DNA of 64,000 nt from an uncultured Prevotella sp. (GTDB taxonomy: Bacteria > Bacteroidota > Bacteroidia > Bacteroidales > Bacteroidaceae), in NCBI GenBank assembly GCA_944320105.1, contig CALUGA010000002.1:1-64000 (forward strand). Direction: 5' to 3'. The notes beneath the pieces are model-generated. The model had not been told where the DNA came from, did no database searches, and saw only the letters and a list, made by a program, of their open reading frames with translations. This document shows, in pieces, positions 54,774-62,544 of the stretch. Position numbers and translations under genes: made by a program. Positions within the stretch are counted from its first letter, which is position 1. Every line of letters starts with the position of its first letter.

Positions 54774-57092
54774 ATGGAAAAGAAACAGATTCTTGGTTTT
54801 ATGGCGGCCGCGCTGATGCTCGTTCCGGCACCGGCAGCCTCGAAGGCAAAGAAGAAAGAAGCCGCAAGGCAGTTGTCTGCAATCGAGATTGTGGACAAGG
54901 TGAACACCCACTGGCAGGCCACCAACAAGCCTGAAGTGAACGCATTCTGGGACAATGCGGTTTATTTTACCGGCAACATGGAGGCTTACAGGCTTACCGG
55001 CAACGCCAAGTACCTTGAGTACAGCGACAAGTGGGCGCGCCACAACAAGTGGAGCGGGGCAACCGAACAGGATCCGCAGAAGTGGCAATACAAGACTTAC
55101 GGCGAGGGGCAGCAGCACGTTCTCTTTGCCGACTGGCAGGTTTGCTTCCAGACTTACTTCGATATGTATGCCATGAACCCCGACGGCTACAAGGTGGCTC
55201 GCGCCAAGCAGGTGCTCGGCCGCGAGGCTCTCATGTCACAGGACGATTTCTGGTGGTGGGTGGACGCACTCTATATGGGTATGCCTGCACTCTCGAAGAT
55301 GTACAAGGTGACCGGCGATGAGGCTTGCCTCGATAGGCTTTACGCCAACTTTAAGTACGCCGACGACCTCATGTTCGACAAGGACGCCCACCTGTACTAC
55401 CGCGATGCCAAGTACATTTACCCCGCTCACAAGACTGAGGCGGGCAAGAAGGACTTCTGGGCGCGCGGCAACGGATGGGCTTTGGCCGGCTTGGCAAAGG
55501 TTCTTGCCGACGTTCCTGAAAAGTGGCAGTACCGTGCCGCCCTCGTAGAGCGTTTCCGCCAGCTGGCCGAGGCTGCCAGCAAGTGCCAGCAGGAGGAGGG
55601 CTACTGGACTCGCTCCATGCTCGACCCGAAGCAGGCCGAGGGCGCAGAGACCAGCGGAACGGCACTCATTGCCTACGGTTTGCTGTGGGGAATGAACAAC
55701 GGTTTGCTCGACCGCTCTGCTTACGCCCCTGTTGCCGACAAGGCGTGGAAGTACCTCTCTACCGTTGCTTTGCAGGCCGACGGCTCTGTGGGCTACGTTC
55801 AGCCCATAGGCGAAAAGGCCGTGAAGGGGCAGAAGCTCACCGCCGCCAACGTCACCAACTTCGGTACGGGCGCGTTCCTCCTTGCCGCTTGCGAGAAGGT
55901 TCGCTACGATGATGGCAGCGTGAGGCCCGCCGATGGCAAGCAGTTCATCGTTAACGTGACCAACACTCTTGGCGCATTCCGCCAGGAAGTGGTGGAGATA
56001 GACGCCAAGACGGTGTTCGGCAAGCTCGGCATCAGCGGCGGACGCCAGTTCCAGGTGCTCAATGCCGTAGGCCAGCAGGTGCCATACCAGATAACCCACG
56101 ACGGCAAGGTGCTCATCGATGTGGCCGTGCGCCCGATGGGAACAGCAACGTTCACGTTCAAGAAAGGCACTCCGAACACCTTCGTCAACACCTGTTACGG
56201 GCGTATGTATCCCGAGCGTGTGGACGACATAGCGTGGGAGAACGACCGCGGTGCCTACCGTTGCTACGGCCCGGCACTGCAGCGCACGGGCGAGAAGTCG
56301 TTCGGAAACGACGTCTGGGTGAAGAATACGCCGAGCCTTGTGGTGGAGAATCGCTACTTCATCGAGGATCAGGGAAAGCCCATGGTGGCCGCGCTCCAGA
56401 AGACAGACCCTGCCGCTGCCAAGGCCCTGCAGATGACTACGACCTACCACTACGACCAGGGTAACGGACTCGACTGCTACAAAGTGGGTCCCACACTGGG
56501 CTGCGGAACGCCTGCCTTGATGATTGGCGACAGCATAGTGATGCCATACTGCTACAAGGAATATGAGATACTCGACAACGGCCCGCTGCGCTTTACGGTG
56601 AAGCTCGTCTACAACACGTCAGCCTACAAGGCCGACAAGAACGTCGTAGAGAACCGCCTGCTGAGCTTGGACAAGAACTCCAACTTCAACAAGATGACCG
56701 TTTGGTACGACGGCCTTACCGAGGCTGCCGCCGTGGCATCGGGAATCTCGCTCCATTCAGAGGATGTTGACAACGTGGTGCTGGGCAAGGACTACCTCCA
56801 GTATGCCGACCCGACAGACAATCCTGCAGGCCAGAACTTCCAGATATTCGTAGCAACACTGTATCCCGAGGGCGTTACGGAGACGAAGAAGGTGATGTAT
56901 GCCAAGCCGTTCAACGGCAACGCAGGCCACGCCCTCGGCATAATGGACGGCTACAAGAGTGGCCAGAAGTTTACTTACTACTTCGGGTCGGCATGGAGCA
57001 AGTACGACTGTCGCACCCAGGCCGAATGGCAGGAGCGTGTAAACACGGCCCTGACGAACATCAAGACTCCGCTCACGGTAGAGGTTAAATGA
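54774..57092 (+). CDS. Secreted GH105 unsaturated-glucuronyl hydrolase fused to DUF4861
   Basis: The 772-residue protein (start 54774 or the adjoining 54771) has a signal peptide (EKKQILGFMAAALMLVPAPA). The GH88/GH105 alpha6-barrel (about 45-390) has Asp164 in WWWVDALYM and WARGNGW (229-235), as in YteR-like enzymes. These release unsaturated uronic acid from oligosaccharides made by polysaccharide lyases. Residues about 400-772 are a DUF4861 domain. The substrate (rhamnogalacturonan or another uronide) is not fixed by sequence. No SusC/SusD is adjacent. Confidence 0.9.
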   Translation: MEKKQILGFMAAALMLVPAPAASKAKKKEAARQLSAIEIVDKVNTHWQATNKPEVNAFWDNAVYFTGNMEAYRLTGNAKYLEYSDKWARHNKWSGATEQDPQKWQYKTYGEGQQHVLFADWQVCFQTYFDMYAMNPDGYKVARAKQVLGREALMSQDDFWWWVDALYMGMPALSKMYKVTGDEACLDRLYANFKYADDLMFDKDAHLYYRDAKYIYPAHKTEAGKKDFWARGNGWALAGLAKVLADVPEKWQYRAALVERFRQLAEAASKCQQEEGYWTRSMLDPKQAEGAETSGTALIAYGLLWGMNNGLLDRSAYAPVADKAWKYLSTVALQADGSVGYVQPIGEKAVKGQKLTAANVTNFGTGAFLLAACEKVRYDDGSVRPADGKQFIVNVTNTLGAFRQEVVEIDAKTVFGKLGISGGRQFQVLNAVGQQVPYQITHDGKVLIDVAVRPMGTATFTFKKGTPNTFVNTCYGRMYPERVDDIAWENDRGAYRCYGPALQRTGEKSFGNDVWVKNTPSLVVENRYFIEDQGKPMVAALQKTDPAAAKALQMTTTYHYDQGNGLDCYKVGPTLGCGTPALMIGDSIVMPYCYKEYEILDNGPLRFTVKLVYNTSAYKADKNVVENRLLSLDKNSNFNKMTVWYDGLTEAAAVASGISLHSEDVDNVVLGKDYLQYADPTDNPAGQNFQIFVATLYPEGVTETKKVMYAKPFNGNAGHALGIMDGYKSGQKFTYYFGSAWSKYDCRTQAEWQERVNTALTNIKTPLTVEVK

Positions 57093-57814
57093 AGAAAGCG
57101 ATAATCGTTGGCGCATCCTCGGGCCTCGGCTTCGAGGTGGCCAAGATATTGATAAACGACGGGTGGCGCGTAGGTATCGCCGCCCGTCGTTTGGGTTTGT
57201 TGCAGCAGCTGGCGGCCATTGCGCCCGACCGGGTGACGGCGGCTGCCATCGACGTGACCGCCACCGATGCGCCTGAGCTGTTGCGCACGTTGATAGCCGA
57301 CATTGGAGGTGTCGATCTGTTCTTCATGTCGTCGGGTGTGGGCTGGCAGAACCTGCAGCTGGAAGACGCAACGGAGGCAGCCACCATGGCCACCAACGGC
57401 CTCGGCTTTACGCGCATGGTGGGCGAAGCCTTCCGCCACATGGCCTGCCACGGTGGCGGCCACATTGCCGCCATCACCTCGATAGCAGGCACCAAGGGGC
57501 TGGGCGCAGCCCCGGCGTATTCGGCCACGAAGGCTTTCCAGAACACATACCTGCAAGCCCTTGAGCAGCAGGCCGCCATTCGCCGCCTGCCAATCACGTT
57601 TACCGACATACGCCCCGGCTTCGTGGCTACGGCCTTGCTTGGCGAGTCGCCCCGCTATCCCATGCTTATGCGCCCCGAGGCCGTGGCCAGGTGCGCCGTC
57701 AGGGCGGTGTACAAGCACCGTCACAAGGTGGTTATCGACTGGCGTTGGGCGGTGCTCACCTCGCTTTGGCGGTTGATACCCAACTGCATCTGGCGTCACC
57801 TGCGGGTGCATTGA
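57089..57814 (+). CDS. Short-chain dehydrogenase
   Basis: The 241-residue SDR has the cofactor motif GASSGLG (8-14), an Asp after beta-3 (AIDVTA), SSGVG in place of NNAG, the catalytic TSIAG and YSATKA, and a C-terminal amphipathic or membrane-proximal segment (WAVLTSLWRLIPNCIWRHLR). The substrate is unknown. ATGA overlap with the GH105 gene shows co-transcription. Confidence 0.85.
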   Translation: MKKAIIVGASSGLGFEVAKILINDGWRVGIAARRLGLLQQLAAIAPDRVTAAAIDVTATDAPELLRTLIADIGGVDLFFMSSGVGWQNLQLEDATEAATMATNGLGFTRMVGEAFRHMACHGGGHIAAITSIAGTKGLGAAPAYSATKAFQNTYLQALEQQAAIRRLPITFTDIRPGFVATALLGESPRYPMLMRPEAVARCAVRAVYKHRHKVVIDWRWAVLTSLWRLIPNCIWRHLRVH

Positions 57815-57850
57815 CCACAGCCTTGCAACCCAATAGACATTAACAGAAAG

Positions 57851-57884
57851 GCGCCAACGGCCCTATATCAATGGCCGTTGGCGC
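57851..57884 (+). terminator. Terminator after the SDR gene
   Basis: GCGCCAACGGCC and GGCCGTTGGCGC form a perfect 12-bp stem with a 10-base loop. AACAG and CTGTT extend it after a bulge. It lies between convergent genes. Confidence 0.7.
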
Positions 57885-57939
57885 TGTTCATTTGTATCCA
57901 GGTATGCTGCTTGCCAGTTTGTTGCTGCTTGAGGCTAAG

Positions 57940-59127
57940 TCATTTTGCTTTCCCCTTCAGGGCATTGTCGAGGAAATGGAGAGCCTTTTCCTGTATGCCC
58001 TTGCCGCAGGAGTGGGGCACTTCCCAAATCTCAGTCACGAGTTTGTCGTCGGCCCCTTGGCTTTTCCACACTTCGTGCATGATGTTGAAGGCCTGCTTCA
58101 CGCCGTCGATGGGGAAGAGCTTGTCCTTGGTGCCGTTGATGAAGAGCATAGGCTTGGGGCAGGCCAGGCTCGCTATGTGCGGGTAGTCGAGGTATTGGCG
58201 CAGGCCCGGGATGCAGTTTGCGAAGCCGCCGTTTTCCTTCCGGCCGTATTTTGTTGACAATTGCACATCTGTGGTCACCATCCAGCAGGCGGCTACCCCG
58301 GCCTTTATCTTGTCGCTCAGGGCCGAGAGCATCCACGCGCGGTAAGCCCCCATGGAGCAGCCTATGCAGCCTATGCGCTCCTTGTCTACCTCGGGCAGCG
58401 TGGCGAGGAAGTCGGTCGAGGTTATGTCGTCGTAGGTCATGAATGCGCTGAGGTCGCGCCCGAGCATCATCATGTTGCCGGCTATGATGTCGTACTTGTC
58501 GCGGCTCACGCCCTCCTCGCGCCCGCGCTCGCCCCACATGGGAGCATCGACGGAGAGCACCACGTAGCCGTGCTGCGCGAGGTAGTCGCCCACGTACTGC
58601 CCGTCGTACAGGCCAACGGCCCAGCGGTCGGCGTCTTTCACCACGGCAGAGTCTACATCGAACGGCCTAACCATCTTCTCCTTGCCTATGTAGAGGTGGC
58701 CTCCGTGGTCGTGCAGGGCGTTTATGGCCGGGAAAGGGCCTTTGCCGTCGGGTATGAGCAAGTAGGCCACCACGCGTGAGTAAGCGCTGATGTTGAACTC
58801 TATGCGCCGTGCGGTGTAGCCATCGCGCTTTTCCTCGCCTATCACCTTCATGTCGAAGCTCTCGGCGCGGCGCGGCGGTGTCATCATGCACTCAAAAACC
58901 TTGGCCCGCCCGGCCTTCCTCCACTCGTCGAAGTCCTTTATCGGGCTGTTGCCCCAGGCCATGGGGTAGGTAAGTTCTTTCTTCAGTTGCTCCACATAGC
59001 GTGGCATCTCGGAGCTGAACTCGTAGTTCTCGCGCTTCTGCACTTTCTTTTTCTGCGCGCAGGCATCTGTGGCCGGCAGCGAAGCCAGTGCCACAGCGGC
59101 AGCCATGCATATAAGTCCTTTCTTCAT
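57940..59127 (-). CDS. Secreted alpha/beta-hydrolase, acetyl-xylan-esterase-like
   Basis: The 395-residue precursor (start 59127) has a signal peptide (MKKGLICMAAAVALASLPAT). The alpha/beta hydrolase has ALHDHGG near the oxyanion site, Ser258 in GCSMGA, an Asp in GTKDKLFPID and a His in EVPHSCG. It resembles the large esterases found in polysaccharide loci that remove acetyl or similar groups. The exact ester is unknown. A minus-strand -7 element TACCTTTG (59234-59227) gives a leader of about 90 bases. Confidence 0.8.
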   Translation of the reverse strand: MKKGLICMAAAVALASLPATDACAQKKKVQKRENYEFSSEMPRYVEQLKKELTYPMAWGNSPIKDFDEWRKAGRAKVFECMMTPPRRAESFDMKVIGEEKRDGYTARRIEFNISAYSRVVAYLLIPDGKGPFPAINALHDHGGHLYIGKEKMVRPFDVDSAVVKDADRWAVGLYDGQYVGDYLAQHGYVVLSVDAPMWGERGREEGVSRDKYDIIAGNMMMLGRDLSAFMTYDDITSTDFLATLPEVDKERIGCIGCSMGAYRAWMLSALSDKIKAGVAACWMVTTDVQLSTKYGRKENGGFANCIPGLRQYLDYPHIASLACPKPMLFINGTKDKLFPIDGVKQAFNIMHEVWKSQGADDKLVTEIWEVPHSCGKGIQEKALHFLDNALKGKAK

Positions 59128-59711
59128 TGTGCTTGTAGTTTTAGTGTAGTTTCGGTATGCAGAGGCAGTGCGTGCGGGGCAATCAGTCTTGCTTCGGTTG
59201 CCCGGGGCGGCTCGCTTCTGTGCTTGCAAAGGTAGCAAAAAAAAGGTTAACACGCTAATGTAGGCTGCAAAAATGTTGCCTGCCGTGGCCTTTCAGCCTT
59301 GCAGGGCGATGCGGAATTGTAAATTGTTTTCAACGAATGGCACTGCATTATGCATCTTCCCGCAAGTAGTTGAGGCTCAGCCTGTTGGGCGCAGCGGGCA
59401 TTTGGCAGTATGATATGGCCTGTTTGAGGGTGCAAAACGGCCTCTTTTGCAGCCTCAAACGGCCTCTTTTGCAAGGCCAAACGCACGGTATGGGATAAGA
59501 GGATGGATTGTGTAAGCAAATATTACCGTCGGCAGTGCGTTGACGCCGTATGATTATTGTTGTAAAGCAGGCGCGGCATTCAGTAGTTTTTATTATCTTT
59601 GCAGTGGCTTGGGCCAACCGTTATGCTTTGTGCTTGCGGCTTGATATGGACTCGCAGAGTGGCTTAAGGGTGCTGCATCAAGCCGTATCGGACTGTTATG
59701 GATTACAAGAT
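59128..59711. other. 584-base divergent gap
   Basis: It holds the minus-strand esterase promoter, copy 8 of the 22-bp array and the TATCTTTG promoter of the next gene (59594-59601). No gene is supported. Confidence 0.6.
59410..59497. repeat. Array of four 22-bp palindromic units (copy 8)
   Basis: The units start at 59410, 59432, 59454 and 59476. Units 2 and 3 share CAAACGGCCTCTTTTGCA. The last carries GTATGG, and aaatattaccgtc follows as after copy 5. Confidence 0.75.
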
Positions 59712-60812
59712 ATGAAACTTATGCTTGCGAGTGTGATGTCTGCTAAGATGATGATGGGCTATGAGTGCCAGCCCGGCAAGATTGCCGGACGACGGGGGAT
59801 GACGATGCTTGCTGCCTTGGTGGCTGCGATGCTTGGCTGCGGTGTAGTTATTGCCGCCGACCGCCCCGACAGTTGCGACATCGAGGTGCTTAGGGTAAAC
59901 CGCCAACGCTCGTTTGCCTCGGCCGTACCGCCCGGGAATTACAGCGGCATTGCGTGGCTCGGCGGCAGCCGCTATGCCGTGGTGAGCGACAAGTCGGCTA
60001 CGGACGGATTCTTTGTCTTTGACATAGAGTTAGACTCTGTTTCGGGCAAGATTCGCTCGGTAAGGAACGAGGGCTTCTTCTCGTCGGGCGGGCCAAACCG
60101 CGACCAAGAGGGCGTGGCCTACGTGCCGCAGGGGGGCAGGCTGTATGTGAGCGGCGAGGGTGATGGGCGCGTGCTTGAATACACCATTGACGGGCGGCAC
60201 ACCGGCAGGCAGCTGGCACTGCCCGAAGTGTTTGCCACGGCAGGCAGTAACTACGGCATAGAGGCTCTTACGTACTGCCCCGCAACGCGCCGCTTCTGGC
60301 TCACCACCGAGAGCACGCTGCCCGCCGACGGCCCGCAGGCGGCCTACGGCAACGCCACGTGCAACCGCCTGCGCCTGCAGTGCTTTGGCGACAGCCTGCA
60401 GCCAGGGCCGTTTTACTATTATGAGACCGACCTGCCCGAGGTGCGCCGCCGCCCGGCCGCCTATGCTATGGGCGTGAGCGGACTGTGCGCTCTCGACGAT
60501 GGCAGGCTCGTAGTGATGGAGCGCGAGTTCTACGTGTCGCGCCGCAAGCTCGGCTCGTGGGTGAAGGTTAAGCTCTATGCCGTGCGCCCCGGCGGTTCGC
60601 AGCCCGGCGCGCTGTTGCCAAAGACCAAGGTGCTGGAGCTTAAGACGCGCCTTTCTCTATTCAGCTACAGGCTTGCCAACTATGAGGGTATATGCCTTGG
60701 GCCGCGGCTTGCGGGCGGCGGCAGGGTGCTGCTCATGGTGAGCGACTCGCAGGATAGGTATGGCGGGGTGCTTAAAGACTACTTCAAGACGGTAGTCGTA
60801 AGGTGCGACTGA
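59712..60812 (+). CDS. Exported phytase-esterase-like protein (PF13449 type)
   Basis: The reading frame opens at 59550, but the TATCTTTG promoter element at 59594 rules that start out. ATG 59712 gives 366 residues with a charged n-region (KIAGRRG) and the hydrophobic core MTMLAALVAAMLGCGVVIAA. ATG 59646 and 59799 are alternatives. The rest is a beta-propeller of the 'esterase-like activity of phytase' family: YSGIAWLGGSRYAVVSDKS, NRDQEGVAYVP, YGIEALTYCP and NYEGICLG. Enzymatic activity is uncertain. Confidence 0.75.
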   Translation: MKLMLASVMSAKMMMGYECQPGKIAGRRGMTMLAALVAAMLGCGVVIAADRPDSCDIEVLRVNRQRSFASAVPPGNYSGIAWLGGSRYAVVSDKSATDGFFVFDIELDSVSGKIRSVRNEGFFSSGGPNRDQEGVAYVPQGGRLYVSGEGDGRVLEYTIDGRHTGRQLALPEVFATAGSNYGIEALTYCPATRRFWLTTESTLPADGPQAAYGNATCNRLRLQCFGDSLQPGPFYYYETDLPEVRRRPAAYAMGVSGLCALDDGRLVVMEREFYVSRRKLGSWVKVKLYAVRPGGSQPGALLPKTKVLELKTRLSLFSYRLANYEGICLGPRLAGGGRVLLMVSDSQDRYGGVLKDYFKTVVVRCD

Positions 60813-60814
60813 AA

Positions 60815-60859
60815 CCAATTGCGGCGCGCTTCCCCTTGTCGAAAGCGCGCCGCAATTGG
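60815..60859. terminator. Bidirectional terminator, 17-bp perfect stem
   Basis: CCAATTGCGGCGCGCTT pairs exactly with AAGCGCGCCGCAATTGG between convergent genes. Confidence 0.8.
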
Positions 60860-60867
60860 CTTTGTGG

Positions 60868-62529
60868 TCATTGATAAAGGAATCGCTTTATGCTCTTCTT
60901 GGGCGTCTTTGCAAATTCTTCTTCGGTCATCTCTATGGCACTGAGCCTCGAATAGGCCGGCAGTATTTCGTTGAGGACCGTTCGGTTCTGTTCCATCACG
61001 CCCGCGAGGTCGTCGTGGTTCAGCCCCATCTCCTTGGCTTCGTCATAGTCGGGGAACACTAATCCTACGAGCTTGTCGCCCCGTTGCACCACGATGCTCT
61101 CCACAACCATGGCCATCGAGTTGAGCTTGTCTTCTATCTCCTCTGGGTAAATGTTCTGTCCGTTGGAACCGAGCAGCATGTTCTTGGAGCGGCCTTTTAT
61201 GAACACGTTACCCCGGCTGTCCATCGTGCCGAGGTCGCCAGTGTGGTACCATCCGTCGGCATCTATGGCCTGGCGCGTTGCTTCCTCATTCTTGTAGTAG
61301 CCGAGCATCACGTTCGGCCCCCTTGCGAGTATCTCGCCCGGCGTGTTCTCGGGGTCGGGGCTGTCTATCTTTACCTCCATGTGCAGCGCGGCGCGCCCGC
61401 AGCTGCCCGGCACGAAGGTCTTGTAGTCGGCGTAGCTGATGATGGGCGCGCACTCGGTGGCGCCGTAGCCCACGGTGTAGCGGAAGCCGATGCGCCTCAC
61501 GAACGACTCAATCTCCTGGTTGAACGCTGCCCCGCCGATTATAACCTCGTAGAAATTTCCGCCAAAGGCATCGGTTACGTGCTCGCATATCTTCTGCGTC
61601 ACCTTCTTGTTTATCACCGGCATGCTAAGCAAGAGCTTCATCTTGTTGGTCTGTATCTTCGGGAGCACTTTCTTGCGGATTATCTTCTCGATGATGAGCG
61701 GCACGGAGATGATTACGGCGGGCTTTATGTCGGTGAACGCCTGGGCGATGATTGCAGGGCTGGGGGTTCGCGTAAGGTAATATATGTGGCAGCCGTGGAG
61801 AAACTCAAAGATGAATTCGAAAGCCATTCCGTACATGTGCGCCATGGGCAAGATGCTTATCGTGTTGTCGCCATGTTTCACCTTGTCGCCCAGTACGGCC
61901 TCGGCGAAGTCGTAGTTGCTCCATATCGCGCGGTATGGCACCATCACTCCTTTGGAGAACCCGGTAGTTCCGCTGGTGTAGTTTATCATCGCCAGCTCTT
62001 CGCCATCGGCCTCGCGATAGTAGCTTACGTGGTTCTTCCTGAAGTACTTGGGGTACTTTTTGCCGAACATCTCGTTGAGGTGCTCGCGGGCGTAGGTAAG
62101 TTTCTCGGTGCGCGAAACGGCAAGCGAGTAGTCGGGTATGTTGATGATGCCTTCCAGCAGGGGCATCTTGGCCTCGTCGATGATGGTTGCCACCACGTCG
62201 CCAACGAAAAGGAACTTGGCTTCGCTGTGGTTTACGATGTTGTGAATCTGCTCTGCCGTGAACTCATGGAGAATGGGAACGGCCACCGCCCCGTAGGTGA
62301 GCGTGGCGAGGAATGCCACCGCCCAGTTGGAGCAGTTGCGCCCGCAGAGGGCAATCTTGTCGCCTTTCATCACCCCGCCGTTCTCGAACAGGATGTGAAG
62401 TTTCTCTATCTTGCGCGCCACATCGTGGAACTGGAGGGTGATGCCCTTGTAGTCTGTAAGTGCGTCAAGGTCCCAGTTGTCCACTATCGACTTCTCGATG
62501 ATGGCGTTGAAGTTCCTGTATTGCTCCAT
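60868..62529 (-). CDS. AMP-forming long-chain acyl-CoA synthetase-like protein, copy 1
   Basis: The 553-residue ANL-family enzyme activates a carboxylic acid to acyl-AMP and then acyl-CoA. It has the P-loop YTSGTTGFSKG, YGATECAP, GWYHTGDLG and the C-terminal hinge KGRSKNMLLGSNGQNIYPEEIE, with Lys near the end (KKSIKRFLYQ). The chain-length preference cannot be read off. It lies 15 bases after the next entry's gene, with which it shares most residues. Confidence 0.9.
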   Translation of the reverse strand: MEQYRNFNAIIEKSIVDNWDLDALTDYKGITLQFHDVARKIEKLHILFENGGVMKGDKIALCGRNCSNWAVAFLATLTYGAVAVPILHEFTAEQIHNIVNHSEAKFLFVGDVVATIIDEAKMPLLEGIINIPDYSLAVSRTEKLTYAREHLNEMFGKKYPKYFRKNHVSYYREADGEELAMINYTSGTTGFSKGVMVPYRAIWSNYDFAEAVLGDKVKHGDNTISILPMAHMYGMAFEFIFEFLHGCHIYYLTRTPSPAIIAQAFTDIKPAVIISVPLIIEKIIRKKVLPKIQTNKMKLLLSMPVINKKVTQKICEHVTDAFGGNFYEVIIGGAAFNQEIESFVRRIGFRYTVGYGATECAPIISYADYKTFVPGSCGRAALHMEVKIDSPDPENTPGEILARGPNVMLGYYKNEEATRQAIDADGWYHTGDLGTMDSRGNVFIKGRSKNMLLGSNGQNIYPEEIEDKLNSMAMVVESIVVQRGDKLVGLVFPDYDEAKEMGLNHDDLAGVMEQNRTVLNEILPAYSRLSAIEMTEEEFAKTPKKSIKRFLYQ

Positions 62530-62544
62530 AAGTCTTGGGTTTTG

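Noticed and set aside
4591..59497. 22-bp arrays as CRISPR repeats
   Set aside because: The units are contiguous without spacers, vary in sequence, always number about four, and no cas gene is present.
59550..59711. N-terminal extension of the phytase-esterase-like protein from ATG 59550
   Set aside because: A TATCTTTG promoter element at 59594-59601 lies inside it, so transcripts should start after 59600.
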